Shown here: piece after piece, positions 6,931-14,084 of the stretch
How the letters are laid out: the number at the start of each line of letters is the position of its first letter
Numbering within the stretch: the first letter of the stretch is position 1
NCBI GenBank assembly: GCA_946537585.1
Contig: CAMNFX010000013.1
Coordinates: 1-14,084 of the forward strand
Length of the DNA stretch: 14,084 bases
Origin: an uncultured Lachnospiraceae bacterium
Lineage (GTDB): Bacteria > Bacillota > Clostridia > Lachnospirales > Lachnospiraceae
Direction of reading: 5' to 3'
The notes under the pieces: generated by a model
The model's input: the letters and a program-made list of their open reading frames with translations, nothing else
Database searches by the model: none
What the model was told of the DNA's origin: nothing
Made by a program: the position numbers and the translations under genes

Positions 6931-7827
6931 TCAGCGCTGCGAGGATGCAAAGCTCAGAACGATGATGCCCGGGCCGGTATGGGACCCGATGACGGGACCG
7001 ACATCCGTGATGTACTCCGCCCTGCGGCCGGTCTTATCGAAGATCAGCTGCTCGACGTAGCGGGCATCACTTTCAGCGTCTGCGTGGTTGATCACGTAGG
7101 GAGCGCCTCCCCCGGCTTCGGCAGAGACCCTTCCGTCGGGCATAAGAGCAAGCCCGTGGTTTACATACTCGTCCACGAGGGCTGCCAGGGAGGCCTTGCG
7201 GCCGCGAACCTTGGACATGTTGATGAGCTTTCCGGCGTCATCCACATGCAGGACCGGACGGATGTTCAGAAGGTTGCCTGCGAACGCTGCCGCCGCGCTC
7301 ACTCTGCCGCCGCGCTTTAAATATACGAGATCATCGACCGTAAACCAGGTGGCAACAGAAGGGGAGAGATTGCGGACAAACGCCGCTGCAGTTTCCAGAT
7401 CGGCACCGGATGCTTTCTTTTCCACAGTAAGCTTGACGACCATACCCTGTCCGCCGGATGCGCAGAGTGTGTCGATCGCTTCGATGCGGCGGTCAGGATA
7501 TTCTTCCGCAAGCTCTCTGGCCGCGGCAATGCCCTGCTCGCTGGTCGTGCTGATGCCGGAGTCAAAGCCGATATAAAGGATATCATTGCCGGCTTCAAGC
7601 ACGGGCCGGAACAACTCCTTGAATATTTCGGAATTAACGGCAGAGGTGCGGCTGAGCCCGCCGGCGCGCATTTTATCATAGAATGCTTTCGGAGGCATCT
7701 CCCGGTTGGTATATTCCTTGTCCTCGCCGTCAAAGCGGAAGGTCAGGTCGGCGCTGATGACGCCCCAGTCCTTTAATATTTCAGGAGCTACATCACAGCC
7801 GGAATCAGTTGCAATTATATAAGCCAT
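6931..7827 (-). CDS. DegV family fatty-acid-binding protein
   Basis: A 298-residue cytoplasmic DegV protein. Family marks seen are the N-terminal TDSGCD (7-12), GLSRTSAVN (57-65) with the T61/S62 pair that contacts the lipid carboxylate in characterised members, FDSGISTTSEQG (88-99), DTLCASGGQGMVV (119-131), LKRGGRVS (170-177) and the C-terminal VGPVIGSHTGPGIIVLSF. Characterised members (FakB) bind a fatty acid and present it to the kinase FakA for phosphorylation; no fakA is visible here. The start is fixed by a strong GAGGAGGT five bases upstream; an in-frame ATG farther upstream, at 7884, lacks a comparable site. The gene has its own promoter and terminator. The specific lipid and partner are unknown. 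Confidence 0.93.
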   Translation of the reverse strand: MAYIIATDSGCDVAPEILKDWGVISADLTFRFDGEDKEYTNREMPPKAFYDKMRAGGLSRTSAVNSEIFKELFRPVLEAGNDILYIGFDSGISTTSEQGIAAARELAEEYPDRRIEAIDTLCASGGQGMVVKLTVEKKASGADLETAAAFVRNLSPSVATWFTVDDLVYLKRGGRVSAAAAFAGNLLNIRPVLHVDDAGKLINMSKVRGRKASLAALVDEYVNHGLALMPDGRVSAEAGGGAPYVINHADAESDARYVEQLIFDKTGRRAEYITDVGPVIGSHTGPGIIVLSFASSQR

Positions 7828-7899
7828 AGGATACCTCCTCGAAAACTGCGGTAAACATGTAAAAAATTCGATGGATCGCATCATCTAATCCATGAGACA

Positions 7900-7928
7900 A
7901 GATTATCAGATTTTTTAAACTTAGTCAA
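7900..7928 (-). promoter_or_regulatory. Promoter of degV
   Basis: Read on the minus strand: -35 TTGACT (7928-7923), 17-bp A/T-rich spacer, -10 TAATCT (7905-7900). The predicted start is near 7893, giving a leader of about 65 bases. That leader contains a small hairpin followed by T residues. Confidence 0.75.
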
Positions 7929-7950
7929 CTGTAAATATAAAACTTTCAGC

Positions 7951-7979
7951 TTGTCACGGGAATCATTTGGCGGTACACT
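7951..7979 (+). promoter_or_regulatory. Promoter of the DUF1836 gene
   Basis: -35 TTGTCA (7951-7956), 17-bp spacer, -10 TACACT (7974-7979). It is about 38 bases upstream of the chosen start and back-to-back with the degV promoter. Confidence 0.7.
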
Positions 7980-8023
7980 AATGACAGACTCATGTTTTTC
8001 ATATGATTCGGAAGGAAACGCAT

Positions 8024-8632
8024 ATGGAATTTGACAAGGCACTGATTGCAGGCAAACTTCGCAGATGGGAAAAATACATCAACAATTTCCGGCTTCCCGC
8101 ATGGGAACTCATTCCGGATATCGGTCTCTACATGGAGCAGGTCCTTTCCCTGCTCAGGGATTACTTTAACTACATTCCCCCCGAGCTTGTGGAGGAGGAA
8201 CTGATCACCGCAGCCGCGATCAATAACTATGTCCGGAAGAAGATCATGCCGGAGCCGGTGAAGAAGAAGTATTACAGGGTACATATTGCCTATCTCATCA
8301 TGATCTGTCTTCTGAAGCAGTCTTTAAGCATTCCGATGATCCAGCGCTTTATGCCGTTCGGCCTGTCAGATGAGGAGGCGAGGAAACGGTATGACCATTA
8401 CGCGGAGCTTCAGCATATGGCCACGGAAAACTTCGTGGAGGGCGTCCGGCTGGCTGCCGGTAAGATCCTGGATCATAAGGACGCGCCGGAGGATGCCGCG
8501 GAAAATACGGAGGACCTGGTCGTTGTTTCCGTTATCTACGGAGGCCTCGCGAGGCTGCTTGCCGAAAAGCTTTTGCGTCTCGAGGGAAAAACACTTGAGG
8601 ACGGCGGAAGTATTGCGCTAGAACAGACTTGA
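8024..8632 (+). CDS. DUF1836 domain-containing protein
   Basis: A 202-residue predicted cytoplasmic, mostly helical protein. The N-terminal half has features I associate with DUF1836: a Leu/Trp-rich start, LPAWELIPDIGLYMEQVLSLL near 24-44, and YIPPELVEEELITAAAINNYVRKKIMPEP, which reads like a DNA-binding helical core. It is followed by KKYYRVHIAYLIMICLLKQSLSI. The C-terminal part is acidic and helical. The family is thought to be a helix-turn-helix-like regulator, but its function is not established. AAGGA at about 8012-8016 precedes the chosen ATG; an in-frame ATG at 8003 has no comparable site. It has its own promoter and no obvious partner gene. The proS promoter overlaps its stop codon. 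Confidence 0.75.
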   Translation: MEFDKALIAGKLRRWEKYINNFRLPAWELIPDIGLYMEQVLSLLRDYFNYIPPELVEEELITAAAINNYVRKKIMPEPVKKKYYRVHIAYLIMICLLKQSLSIPMIQRFMPFGLSDEEARKRYDHYAELQHMATENFVEGVRLAAGKILDHKDAPEDAAENTEDLVVVSVIYGGLARLLAEKLLRLEGKTLEDGGSIALEQT

Positions 8633-8657
8633 AATAGCTTGCGAGGTCATGTATACT
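8629..8657 (+). promoter_or_regulatory. Promoter of proS, overlapping the upstream stop codon
   Basis: -35 TTGAAA (8629-8634), 17-bp spacer, -10 TATACT (8652-8657). The -35 box contains the TGA stop codon of the DUF1836 gene. The resulting leader of about 55 bases is too short for a T-box. Confidence 0.75.
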
Positions 8658-8717
8658 TGGAAGGCTACTAACATATAAAAAGATCCAACGCTTTCAATGG
8701 CGGAAAGGTGGAAACGA

Positions 8718-10160
8718 ATGGCAAATGACAACAAGAAACTGGTAGAAGACATCACATCCATGGATGTGGATTTTGCCCAGTGGTATACAGATGTAGTCAA
8801 AAAGGCAGAGCTGTGCGACTATTCCTCGGTCAAGGGCTGCATGATCATGGAGCCGGCCGGCTTCGCGATCTGGGATGCGGTCCGTGAGGGACTCGACAGG
8901 CGCTTTAAGGAGACCGGAGTCGAGAACTGCGCAATGCCTCTTTTTATCCCGGACAGTCTGCTCCAGAAGGAGAAGGACCATGTAGAAGGCTTTGCGCCTG
9001 AAGTTGCATGGGTCACCCGCGGCGGCTCCGAGAAGCTGCAGGAGAAGCTTGCGGTACGTCCGACCTCCGAGACTCTGTTCTGTGATTATTACGCAAAGAA
9101 GGTACACTCCTACCGTGATCTTCCGAAGCTCCTCAACCAGTGGTGCTCTGTAGTGCGCTGGGAGAAGACGACTCGTCCGTTCCTTCGTTCCAGAGAGTTC
9201 TGGTGGCAGGAAGGACACACTGCTCATGCGACCGCAGAGGAGTCCAGAGAGCGTACGATCCAGATGCTGAATGTCTATGCCGACTTCTGCGAGGAGGACC
9301 TGGCGATCCCGGTCATCCGCGGTCAGAAGACCGAGAAGGAGCGCTTTGCGGGAGCAGAGGCCACCTTTACTATTGAGGCGCTGATGCATGACGGACAGGC
9401 GCTGCAGTCCGGCACATCCCATGACTTTGGAGACGGCTTCGCAAGAGCATTCAACATTCAGTATACAGACAAGGACAACAAGCTGCAGTATGTGCACCAG
9501 ACCTCCTGGGGCTTGAGCACCCGTATCATCGGCGCCATCATCATGGTCCACGGCGATAATGACGGTCTGAAGCTTCCGCCTCATATCGCACCGGTGCAGG
9601 TCATGATCTGCCCGATCCAGCAGCAGAAGGCAGGCGTCCTTGACAAGGCAGCAGAGCTTCTGGGCCGCCTGAAGAAGGCAGGCTTACGTGTACGCCTTGA
9701 CGACCGCGAGAAGACTCCGGGCTTCAAGTTCGCAGACTGCGAGATGCGCGGCATTCCGTTAAGAGTCGAGATCGGACCGAGGGATATTGAAAACAACCAG
9801 GCAGTGCTGGTCCGCCGCGATACCCGCGAGAAGACGGTCGTTTCCCTCGATGAGCTGGAGAAGACAGCAGCGGACATGCTCGAGGATATTCAGAAGAACA
9901 TGTTCGAGATGGCAAAGGAACACCTCGAAAAGCATACTTTTATCGCAAAGACCATCGATGAGATGGAGGAGATCCTTGACGATAAGACCGGATTCGTTAA
10001 GGCAATGTGGTGCGGAGACCGTGCCTGCGAGGATGCCGTCAAGGAAAAGACCGGCGCTACTTCCCGCTGCATCCCGTTTAAGCAGGAATGCATCTGTGAT
10101 ACCTGCATTAACTGTGGCAAGCCGGCACAAAAGATGGTATACTGGGGTCGGGCATATTAA
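8718..10160 (+). CDS. proS: Prolyl-tRNA synthetase, short archaeal/eukaryal type
   Basis: A 480-residue class II aminoacyl-tRNA synthetase that charges tRNA-Pro with proline in the cytoplasm. Catalytic-core motifs are RPTSE (114-118), the motif-2 region [18 protein letters not shown] (about 154-171), and motif 3 with GLSTR (265-269) and [17 protein letters not shown]. An anticodon-binding domain follows (about 290-395, with [32 protein letters not shown]). A C-terminal Cys-rich zinc-type module ends in Tyr, as is usual for this class. The ~180-residue editing insertion of the long bacterial ProRS is absent, so this is the short form found in archaea, eukaryotes and some bacteria. AAGGTGG upstream supports this ATG over the in-frame ATG at 8697. 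It has its own promoter and terminator. Confidence 0.96.
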   Translation: MANDNKKLVEDITSMDVDFAQWYTDVVKKAELCDYSSVKGCMIMEPAGFAIWDAVREGLDRRFKETGVENCAMPLFIPDSLLQKEKDHVEGFAPEVAWVTRGGSEKLQEKLAVRPTSETLFCDYYAKKVHSYRDLPKLLNQWCSVVRWEKTTRPFLRSREFWWQEGHTAHATAEESRERTIQMLNVYADFCEEDLAIPVIRGQKTEKERFAGAEATFTIEALMHDGQALQSGTSHDFGDGFARAFNIQYTDKDNKLQYVHQTSWGLSTRIIGAIIMVHGDNDGLKLPPHIAPVQVMICPIQQQKAGVLDKAAELLGRLKKAGLRVRLDDREKTPGFKFADCEMRGIPLRVEIGPRDIENNQAVLVRRDTREKTVVSLDELEKTAADMLEDIQKNMFEMAKEHLEKHTFIAKTIDEMEEILDDKTGFVKAMWCGDRACEDAVKEKTGATSRCIPFKQECICDTCINCGKPAQKMVYWGRAY

Positions 10161-10239
10161 ACCGCGGCAGTATTATCAGACAGAAGAACGGATGCCGGCA
10201 GTGCCGGTACCGTGAGACTGTACGAAATAGAAAGCTTTT

Positions 10240-10275
10240 AGGCTGTCTGCGAAATGCAGGCAGCCTGTTTCATTA
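10240..10275 (+). terminator. Intrinsic terminator of proS
   Basis: AGGCTGTCTGC (10240-10250) pairs with GCAGGCAGCCT (10256-10266), 11 bp with one wobble, around GAAAT. The tail GTTTCATTAT is moderately T-rich. Confidence 0.8.
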
Positions 10276-10284
10276 TACGCGCTT

Positions 10285-10346
10285 CTGACAGGCGGACAGC
10301 ATTGTCCGCCCCGTAGTTATGTGGACCTGTCAGCTTCTGATGTCAG
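10285..10346. repeat. Overlapping inverted repeats upstream of the nucleotidyltransferase gene
   Basis: GGCGGACA (10291-10298) and TGTCCGCC (10303-10310) make a perfect 8-bp hairpin with a GCAT loop. CTGACAGG (10285-10292) pairs perfectly with CCTGTCAG (10326-10333) and overlaps the first stem, so the two structures compete at G10291/G10292. A third TGTCAG occurs at 10341-10346, and GCTTCTGA is repeated at 10281 and 10333. This could be an operator cluster or a folded leader; function unknown. Confidence 0.55.
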
Positions 10347-10376
10347 TTCACAAAGGATTCATGCTGCGTGTTATAA
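10347..10376 (+). promoter_or_regulatory. Candidate promoter of the nucleotidyltransferase gene
   Basis: -35 TTCACA (10347-10352), 18-bp spacer, -10 TTATAA (10371-10376). The match is moderate and the leader would be only about 20 bases. If correct, the inverted repeats at 10285-10346 lie immediately upstream of the promoter. Confidence 0.35.
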
Positions 10377-10403
10377 GGGAGGTGTATTCGCCGGAGGGCG
10401 ATT

Positions 10404-12047
10404 ATGGAAGGCAACAAGGCATCGATCCGGCTGCCGGAAGATGTTAAAACGATCATATCGGCACTGGAAAAAGCCGGATATGAGGCATACGCAGTCGGAG
10501 GATGCATCAGGGATTCGATTCTCGGAAGGACTCCGGGGGACTGGGATATTACAACCTCAGCGAAGCCGCGGAAGATCAAGGATACATTCCGCCGCACCAT
10601 AGACACGGGCATCGAGCACGGTACCGTGACTGTTTTGCTGGGAGATCATTCCTATGAGGTCACGACATACCGCGTCGACGGGGATTATAAGGATCTGAGA
10701 CATCCTGCGGCAGTTACTTTTACAGCCTCTCTTAAGGAGGATTTAAAACGCAGGGATTTTACGATCAATGCGATGGCATACAATGATTCCGCAGGCCTTA
10801 TAGACCTCTACGGCGGAATGGAGGACCTGAAGGGTCAGCTGGTCCGCTGCGTGGGCGATCCGGATGACCGTTTTAACGAGGACGCGCTCAGGATCTTAAG
10901 GGCGGTTCGTTTTGCTGCCCAGCTGGATTTTGACATCGAGGACGCAACCAGGGCTGCTGTAGCCCGGCATGCTTCCAACCTTTCCGCGGTCTCCAAAGAA
11001 CGGATCCTGACAGAGCTTTCCAAGCTGATCTGCTCGGCCCATATCGAGAAAGCGGCAATGCTTTCGGAGCTCGGGCTCTCCCCGTATATGGCAGAGCATT
11101 TCACTGATATTGATTTTGGACATATCCAAAAGCTTAAAGCGATCGCAGACGGGGAAGAAATACAGAAGCTTTGGAAGTATGCAGCGGAAGCGTCTGCATG
11201 GATGAGGGACGAAGCAGAAAGCAGCGCTGGAGAACCAAATGCAGATGGCCATGGCTATGACAGCCATATTTGCCTGGCTGAACCGGAAGAGGCTGTTGAA
11301 GAGCATAATGAAAAGCATGCGGACGGCCATCACCTTGAGAAAATGACGGACCTGCCCGCGGGCGGCAGCGGGAACAAAGATAACAGCGGTTCGTCTGCAC
11401 AGGCTCCCGGCGATCCTGCCATGAAAAATATTTTTGCCCTGTTCGGGCTTCCTGCTCCAAAGGCAGCGGCTGCGGAAGACCAGGCTTTGCCGCTCGAAAA
11501 GGATCTCCGGTCTTTGTACAGACCCTACGATCTTGCGGCGTCCGTTCCGCTCGAAAAGCGCTATATCCGCTTTGCGTTTCTGCTGCAGGGCATGGAAAAG
11601 GAAAAATCCCAGGCTCTCTTAAAGAGCCTCAAGGCGGACAATGTGACCTTCCGTCAGGGCCCGCTTCTTTCGGAGCTCAGCTTGAAGCCGCTTCCCTCAG
11701 ACCGCTATCTTTTGAAAAAACAGATGGCAGCCATGAAGCCGGAGCTCTTCCGTGATCTTCTGTACCTCAAGCTGGCATCGAGCCAGACGGAGCTGTACAA
11801 GAAGGCCTGTGCGGGTGAAGATCTCAAGACCGTGATAGAGACCTTTGAGGACATCGAGGAGATGGGAGAGCCTGTTTACTTAAGCGATCTCGTGCTTTCC
11901 GGAAAGGACCTGATGAGACTGGGGGCCGCAGAGGGACCGGGGATCGGTGAGACCTTAAACCGCATGCTCGACGCCGTGCAGAAGGATCCGCAGATCAACA
12001 CGATCATGTACCTGATCTCGAACTTCTACCATATACAGGAGAAGTGA
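10404..12047 (+). CDS. CCA-adding-type tRNA nucleotidyltransferase with degenerate HD domain
   Basis: A 547-residue class II nucleotidyltransferase expected to add or repair the 3' CCA end of tRNA. Head-domain motifs are intact: GG(32-33)...RD(36-37), the metal-binding DWD at 46-48, DLKRRDFTINAMAYN, the DPDDRFNEDALRILRAVRFA nucleotide-recognition region and SKERILTELSKLI. The C-terminal half departs from the usual family. Where an HD phosphohydrolase domain would read LLHDIGK, this protein reads LLQGMEK (in RFAFLLQGMEKEK), and the expected upstream HT-type histidine motif is missing. Between about 260 and 345 there is a low-complexity Ala/Gly/Ser and His/acid-rich stretch. It is longer than the usual ~400-460 residues. 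The start is supported by GGAGGG 5 bases upstream; a second strong AAGGGAGGT lies at 10376-10384. Poly(A) polymerase activity is an alternative. Confidence 0.88.
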   Translation: MEGNKASIRLPEDVKTIISALEKAGYEAYAVGGCIRDSILGRTPGDWDITTSAKPRKIKDTFRRTIDTGIEHGTVTVLLGDHSYEVTTYRVDGDYKDLRHPAAVTFTASLKEDLKRRDFTINAMAYNDSAGLIDLYGGMEDLKGQLVRCVGDPDDRFNEDALRILRAVRFAAQLDFDIEDATRAAVARHASNLSAVSKERILTELSKLICSAHIEKAAMLSELGLSPYMAEHFTDIDFGHIQKLKAIADGEEIQKLWKYAAEASAWMRDEAESSAGEPNADGHGYDSHICLAEPEEAVEEHNEKHADGHHLEKMTDLPAGGSGNKDNSGSSAQAPGDPAMKNIFALFGLPAPKAAAAEDQALPLEKDLRSLYRPYDLAASVPLEKRYIRFAFLLQGMEKEKSQALLKSLKADNVTFRQGPLLSELSLKPLPSDRYLLKKQMAAMKPELFRDLLYLKLASSQTELYKKACAGEDLKTVIETFEDIEEMGEPVYLSDLVLSGKDLMRLGAAEGPGIGETLNRMLDAVQKDPQINTIMYLISNFYHIQEK

Positions 12048-12108
12048 CGGATAACAATAAAGAAACAATTTTTACTCCCTTTAAACCAGACGAAACGAGG
12101 ACAGTACC

Positions 12109-13860
12109 ATGAGAGACTACAAGGCAATTTACAACGAGTGGCTCAGCAATCCCTATTATGATGAGGAGACCAGGAAGGAACTGGCTGCCATTCAGGGCGA
12201 CGATAAAGAGATCATGGAGCGCTTCCATATGGATCTTGAGTTCGGTACGGCAGGACTTCGGGGCATCATCGGTGCCGGTACCAACCGGATGAACAAGTAT
12301 GTGGTCCGGAGAGCTACACAGGGCCTTGCGGATTATATCATTGAGCAGGGCGGACAGGATAAGGGCGTTGCGATCGCCTATGACTCCCGCCATATGTCGA
12401 TCGAGTTTTCGGACGAAGCTGCACGTACCCTTGCAGCGAACGGAATCAAGGCCTATCGCTTCGAGTCCCTGAGACCCACGCCCGAGCTTTCCTTTGCGGT
12501 ACGGTATTTCGGATGCATCGCCGGCATCAATGTAACAGCAAGCCACAATCCCTCCGCTTATAACGGCTACAAGGTCTACTGGGAGGACGGCGCCCAGTTC
12601 ACTCCGCCGCATGACAAGGCTGTAACGGAGCATGTGCTTTCGATCACGGATATGTCCCGATGCAAAACCATGTCCAAAGAAGAAGCAGAGGCAGCAGGCC
12701 TTTACATCACCATCGGAAAGGAAGTGGACGATGCCTACATTGCAGAGGTAAAGAAGACGATCCTTCATCCGGAAGTGATCAAAGAGATGGCTGACAGCAT
12801 CAGCATCGTCTACACTCCGCTGCACGGCACCGGACATGTACCGGTGATGCGTATGCTGAAGGAGCTTGGCTTTACCCATGTATATGAGGTTCCTGAACAG
12901 GCGGAGCCGGACGGAGACTTCCCGACGGTTTCCTATCCCAACCCGGAGGCTAAGGAGGCCTTCAAGCTGGGCCTTAAGCTTGCAAAAGAGAAGAAAGCGG
13001 ACCTGGTCCTTGCAACAGATCCGGATGCGGACCGTCTGGGCGTTTATGTACGTGAAAGCGATGACGATGACGGTTACATTCCGCTGACCGGCAACATGTC
13101 CGGATCACTGCTCTGCGAGTATGTGCTCTCTCAGAGAAAAGCCATGGGAATGCTTCCGAAGGACGCGTTCGTTGTGGAGTCCATCGTCTCCTCCGACCTG
13201 ATCAAGGCAGTGGCAGCAGGCTGGGATGTAGAGGCAAAGGAAGTACTGACCGGATTCAAGTGGATCGGCCGCGAGATCCTGAAGGCAGAGGGAGAAGGAA
13301 AGGGACAGTATGTCTTTGGTATGGAAGAGAGCTACGGCTGCCTGATCGGCACCTATGCCCGTGACAAGGACGCTATTTCCGCGGTCACCTCTCTCTGTGA
13401 GGCTGCAGCATTCTACAAGAAGCAGGGCAAGACCCTCTGGGATGCGATGACCGATATGTATAAAAAATACGGTTACTACCGTGAAAACGTCAAGACCATC
13501 GAGCTGGCAGGCGTAGAAGGCCTTGCAATGATCAAAAAGATCATGGACACCCTGCGCAATGACCCGCCGAAGTCCTTTGACGAGTACCGTGTCGAGCGTT
13601 TCCGCGACTACTCCGCGGACATCATCCGCGACTTCCGTCCGGGCCATGAAGGTGAGACCTGCCCCACCGGACTTGCAAAGTCCAACGTCCTTTACTTTGA
13701 GCTCAACGACAACGCCTGGGTCTGCGTACGCCCCTCCGGCACCGAGCCCAAGCTCAAGATCTACACCGGCGTTAAGGGCAGGGACTATAAGGACGCAGAG
13801 AAACTCTCCGAGGACCTGCAGGACGAGATCGACGATGTCATCGATGACATAATGAAATAA
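12109..13860 (+). CDS. Phosphoglucomutase/phosphomannomutase (alpha-D-phosphohexomutase)
   Basis: A 583-residue cytoplasmic enzyme that interconverts hexose 1- and 6-phosphates, most likely glucose phosphates feeding UDP-glucose and cell-envelope or glycogen synthesis. The four-domain signature is complete: FGTAGLRG near 45-52, the catalytic phosphoserine loop TASHNP (143-148, S145), the Mg-binding loop DPDADR (304-309), the sugar-specificity region GFKWIG and FGMEESYG, and the phosphate-binding loop RPSGTEPK (541-548). The GMEES form is more typical of phosphoglucomutase or phosphopentomutase-like PgcA proteins than of phosphoglucosamine mutases. The length fits the PgcA group. GAGGA precedes the ATG. 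It begins 61 bp after the nucleotidyltransferase gene with no terminator between, so read-through transcription is plausible. Exact sugar preference cannot be read from sequence alone. Confidence 0.93.
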   Translation: MRDYKAIYNEWLSNPYYDEETRKELAAIQGDDKEIMERFHMDLEFGTAGLRGIIGAGTNRMNKYVVRRATQGLADYIIEQGGQDKGVAIAYDSRHMSIEFSDEAARTLAANGIKAYRFESLRPTPELSFAVRYFGCIAGINVTASHNPSAYNGYKVYWEDGAQFTPPHDKAVTEHVLSITDMSRCKTMSKEEAEAAGLYITIGKEVDDAYIAEVKKTILHPEVIKEMADSISIVYTPLHGTGHVPVMRMLKELGFTHVYEVPEQAEPDGDFPTVSYPNPEAKEAFKLGLKLAKEKKADLVLATDPDADRLGVYVRESDDDDGYIPLTGNMSGSLLCEYVLSQRKAMGMLPKDAFVVESIVSSDLIKAVAAGWDVEAKEVLTGFKWIGREILKAEGEGKGQYVFGMEESYGCLIGTYARDKDAISAVTSLCEAAAFYKKQGKTLWDAMTDMYKKYGYYRENVKTIELAGVEGLAMIKKIMDTLRNDPPKSFDEYRVERFRDYSADIIRDFRPGHEGETCPTGLAKSNVLYFELNDNAWVCVRPSGTEPKLKIYTGVKGRDYKDAEKLSEDLQDEIDDVIDDIMK

Positions 13861-13898
13861 GCTTTAAGCAGTCAGTGAAATCTGACCGTTAAAATGAG

Positions 13899-13935
13899 AT
13901 AAGACGCCAGACAGGTTCGGCGCAGGTCTTATTTT
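13899..13935 (+). terminator. Candidate terminator of the phosphohexomutase gene
   Basis: ATAAGAC (13899-13905) pairs with GTCTTAT (13926-13932), with an inner GCC/GGC pairing, followed by a short T-run. A smaller hairpin, GTCAG-TGAAAT-CTGAC, precedes it at 13871-13886. The 3' side runs directly into the repeat element. Confidence 0.5.
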
Positions 13936-13938
13936 GAC

Positions 13939-14084
13939 GCTTCGCGGGCGGCTCGTTCAGCTGTATCGCACTCTACGCTTCGCTCCGGTCGGCGCCGAAC
14001 AGGCGTCACTGGCGCCTGGCGCCCTATGATTTTCCAAACGCGCTTCGCTTGAACGTGGAAAATCAGTACGGCGTGCTTCACAGC
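13939..14084. repeat. Second copy of the intergenic fold-back element, copy B, cut by the window end
   Basis: Two blocks match copy A. GCTTCGCGGGCGGCT (13939-13953) equals 6698-6712. Then 14023-14075 is identical over 53 bp to 6733-6785, and a further 7 of 9 bases match up to the window end. Between the blocks copy B has about 50 extra GC-rich bases. These include three GGCGCC palindromes (13991, 14011, 14018) and a tandem TGGCGCC pair (14010-14023). The inner palindrome GATTTTCCA/TGGAAAATC is conserved (14028-14036 with 14056-14064). The right part lies beyond the window. Confidence 0.8.

Noticed and set aside
6859..7320. 153-codon plus-strand open frame after the fold-back element
   Set aside because: Mostly antisense to degV and its terminator; no supporting start signal.
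8694..9584. 296-codon minus-strand open frame
   Set aside because: Antisense shadow of proS; the sense strand carries all the synthetase motifs.
12004..12879. 291-codon minus-strand open frame
   Set aside because: Antisense to the phosphohexomutase and the end of the nucleotidyltransferase gene; no start signal or motifs.

Overview
The window looks like a chromosomal housekeeping segment of a moderately GC-rich Firmicute of class Clostridia, most likely a Lachnospiraceae-type gut organism. This is an inference from three things seen here. Gene content includes MutS2 with an Smr tail, DegV, DUF1836, a short archaeal/eukaryal-type prolyl-tRNA synthetase and an NhaC-family carrier behind a lysine riboswitch. 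Shine-Dalgarno sites are strong GGAGG types, and promoters are sigma-A like with 16-17 bp spacers. No phage, conjugative, CRISPR, toxin-antitoxin or defence genes are visible, and no rRNA or tRNA gene was found.

Layout. A WYL-domain transcription regulator is encoded on the minus strand (163-1155). It is divergent from mutS2 (1442-3874, +) across a 286-bp gap with several inverted repeats. An OmpR/PhoB-type response regulator without a visible kinase follows mutS2 (3943-4659). Next comes a near-consensus promoter (4748-4775), a long leader that reads as a lysine riboswitch (L-box, about 4812-5067) ending in an intrinsic terminator, and an NhaC-superfamily membrane carrier (5132-6649). The riboswitch suggests that the carrier imports lysine. 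Then comes a 182-bp fold-back (MITE-like) intergenic element (6667-6848). A minus-strand degV (6931-7827) is divergent from a DUF1836 gene (8024-8632), with good promoters facing both ways. proS (8718-10160) has its own promoter overlapping the DUF1836 stop codon and a clear terminator. A CCA-adding-type nucleotidyltransferase with a degenerate HD domain (10404-12047) and a phosphoglucomutase/phosphomannomutase (12109-13860) follow, 61 bp apart. The window ends inside a second copy of the core of the fold-back element.

How the genes relate. Most are single-gene transcription units with core functions: ribosome rescue or DNA maintenance, tRNA charging and tRNA 3'-end maturation, sugar-phosphate interconversion, lysine uptake, and fatty-acid binding. 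They do not form one pathway. The points most worth a second look are the fold-back repeat family (two copies sharing a 53-bp identical core), the lysine-riboswitch/NhaC pairing, and the nucleotidyltransferase whose HD motif has decayed and which carries a low-complexity His/acid-rich insertion. I did not find a clear new multi-gene system.
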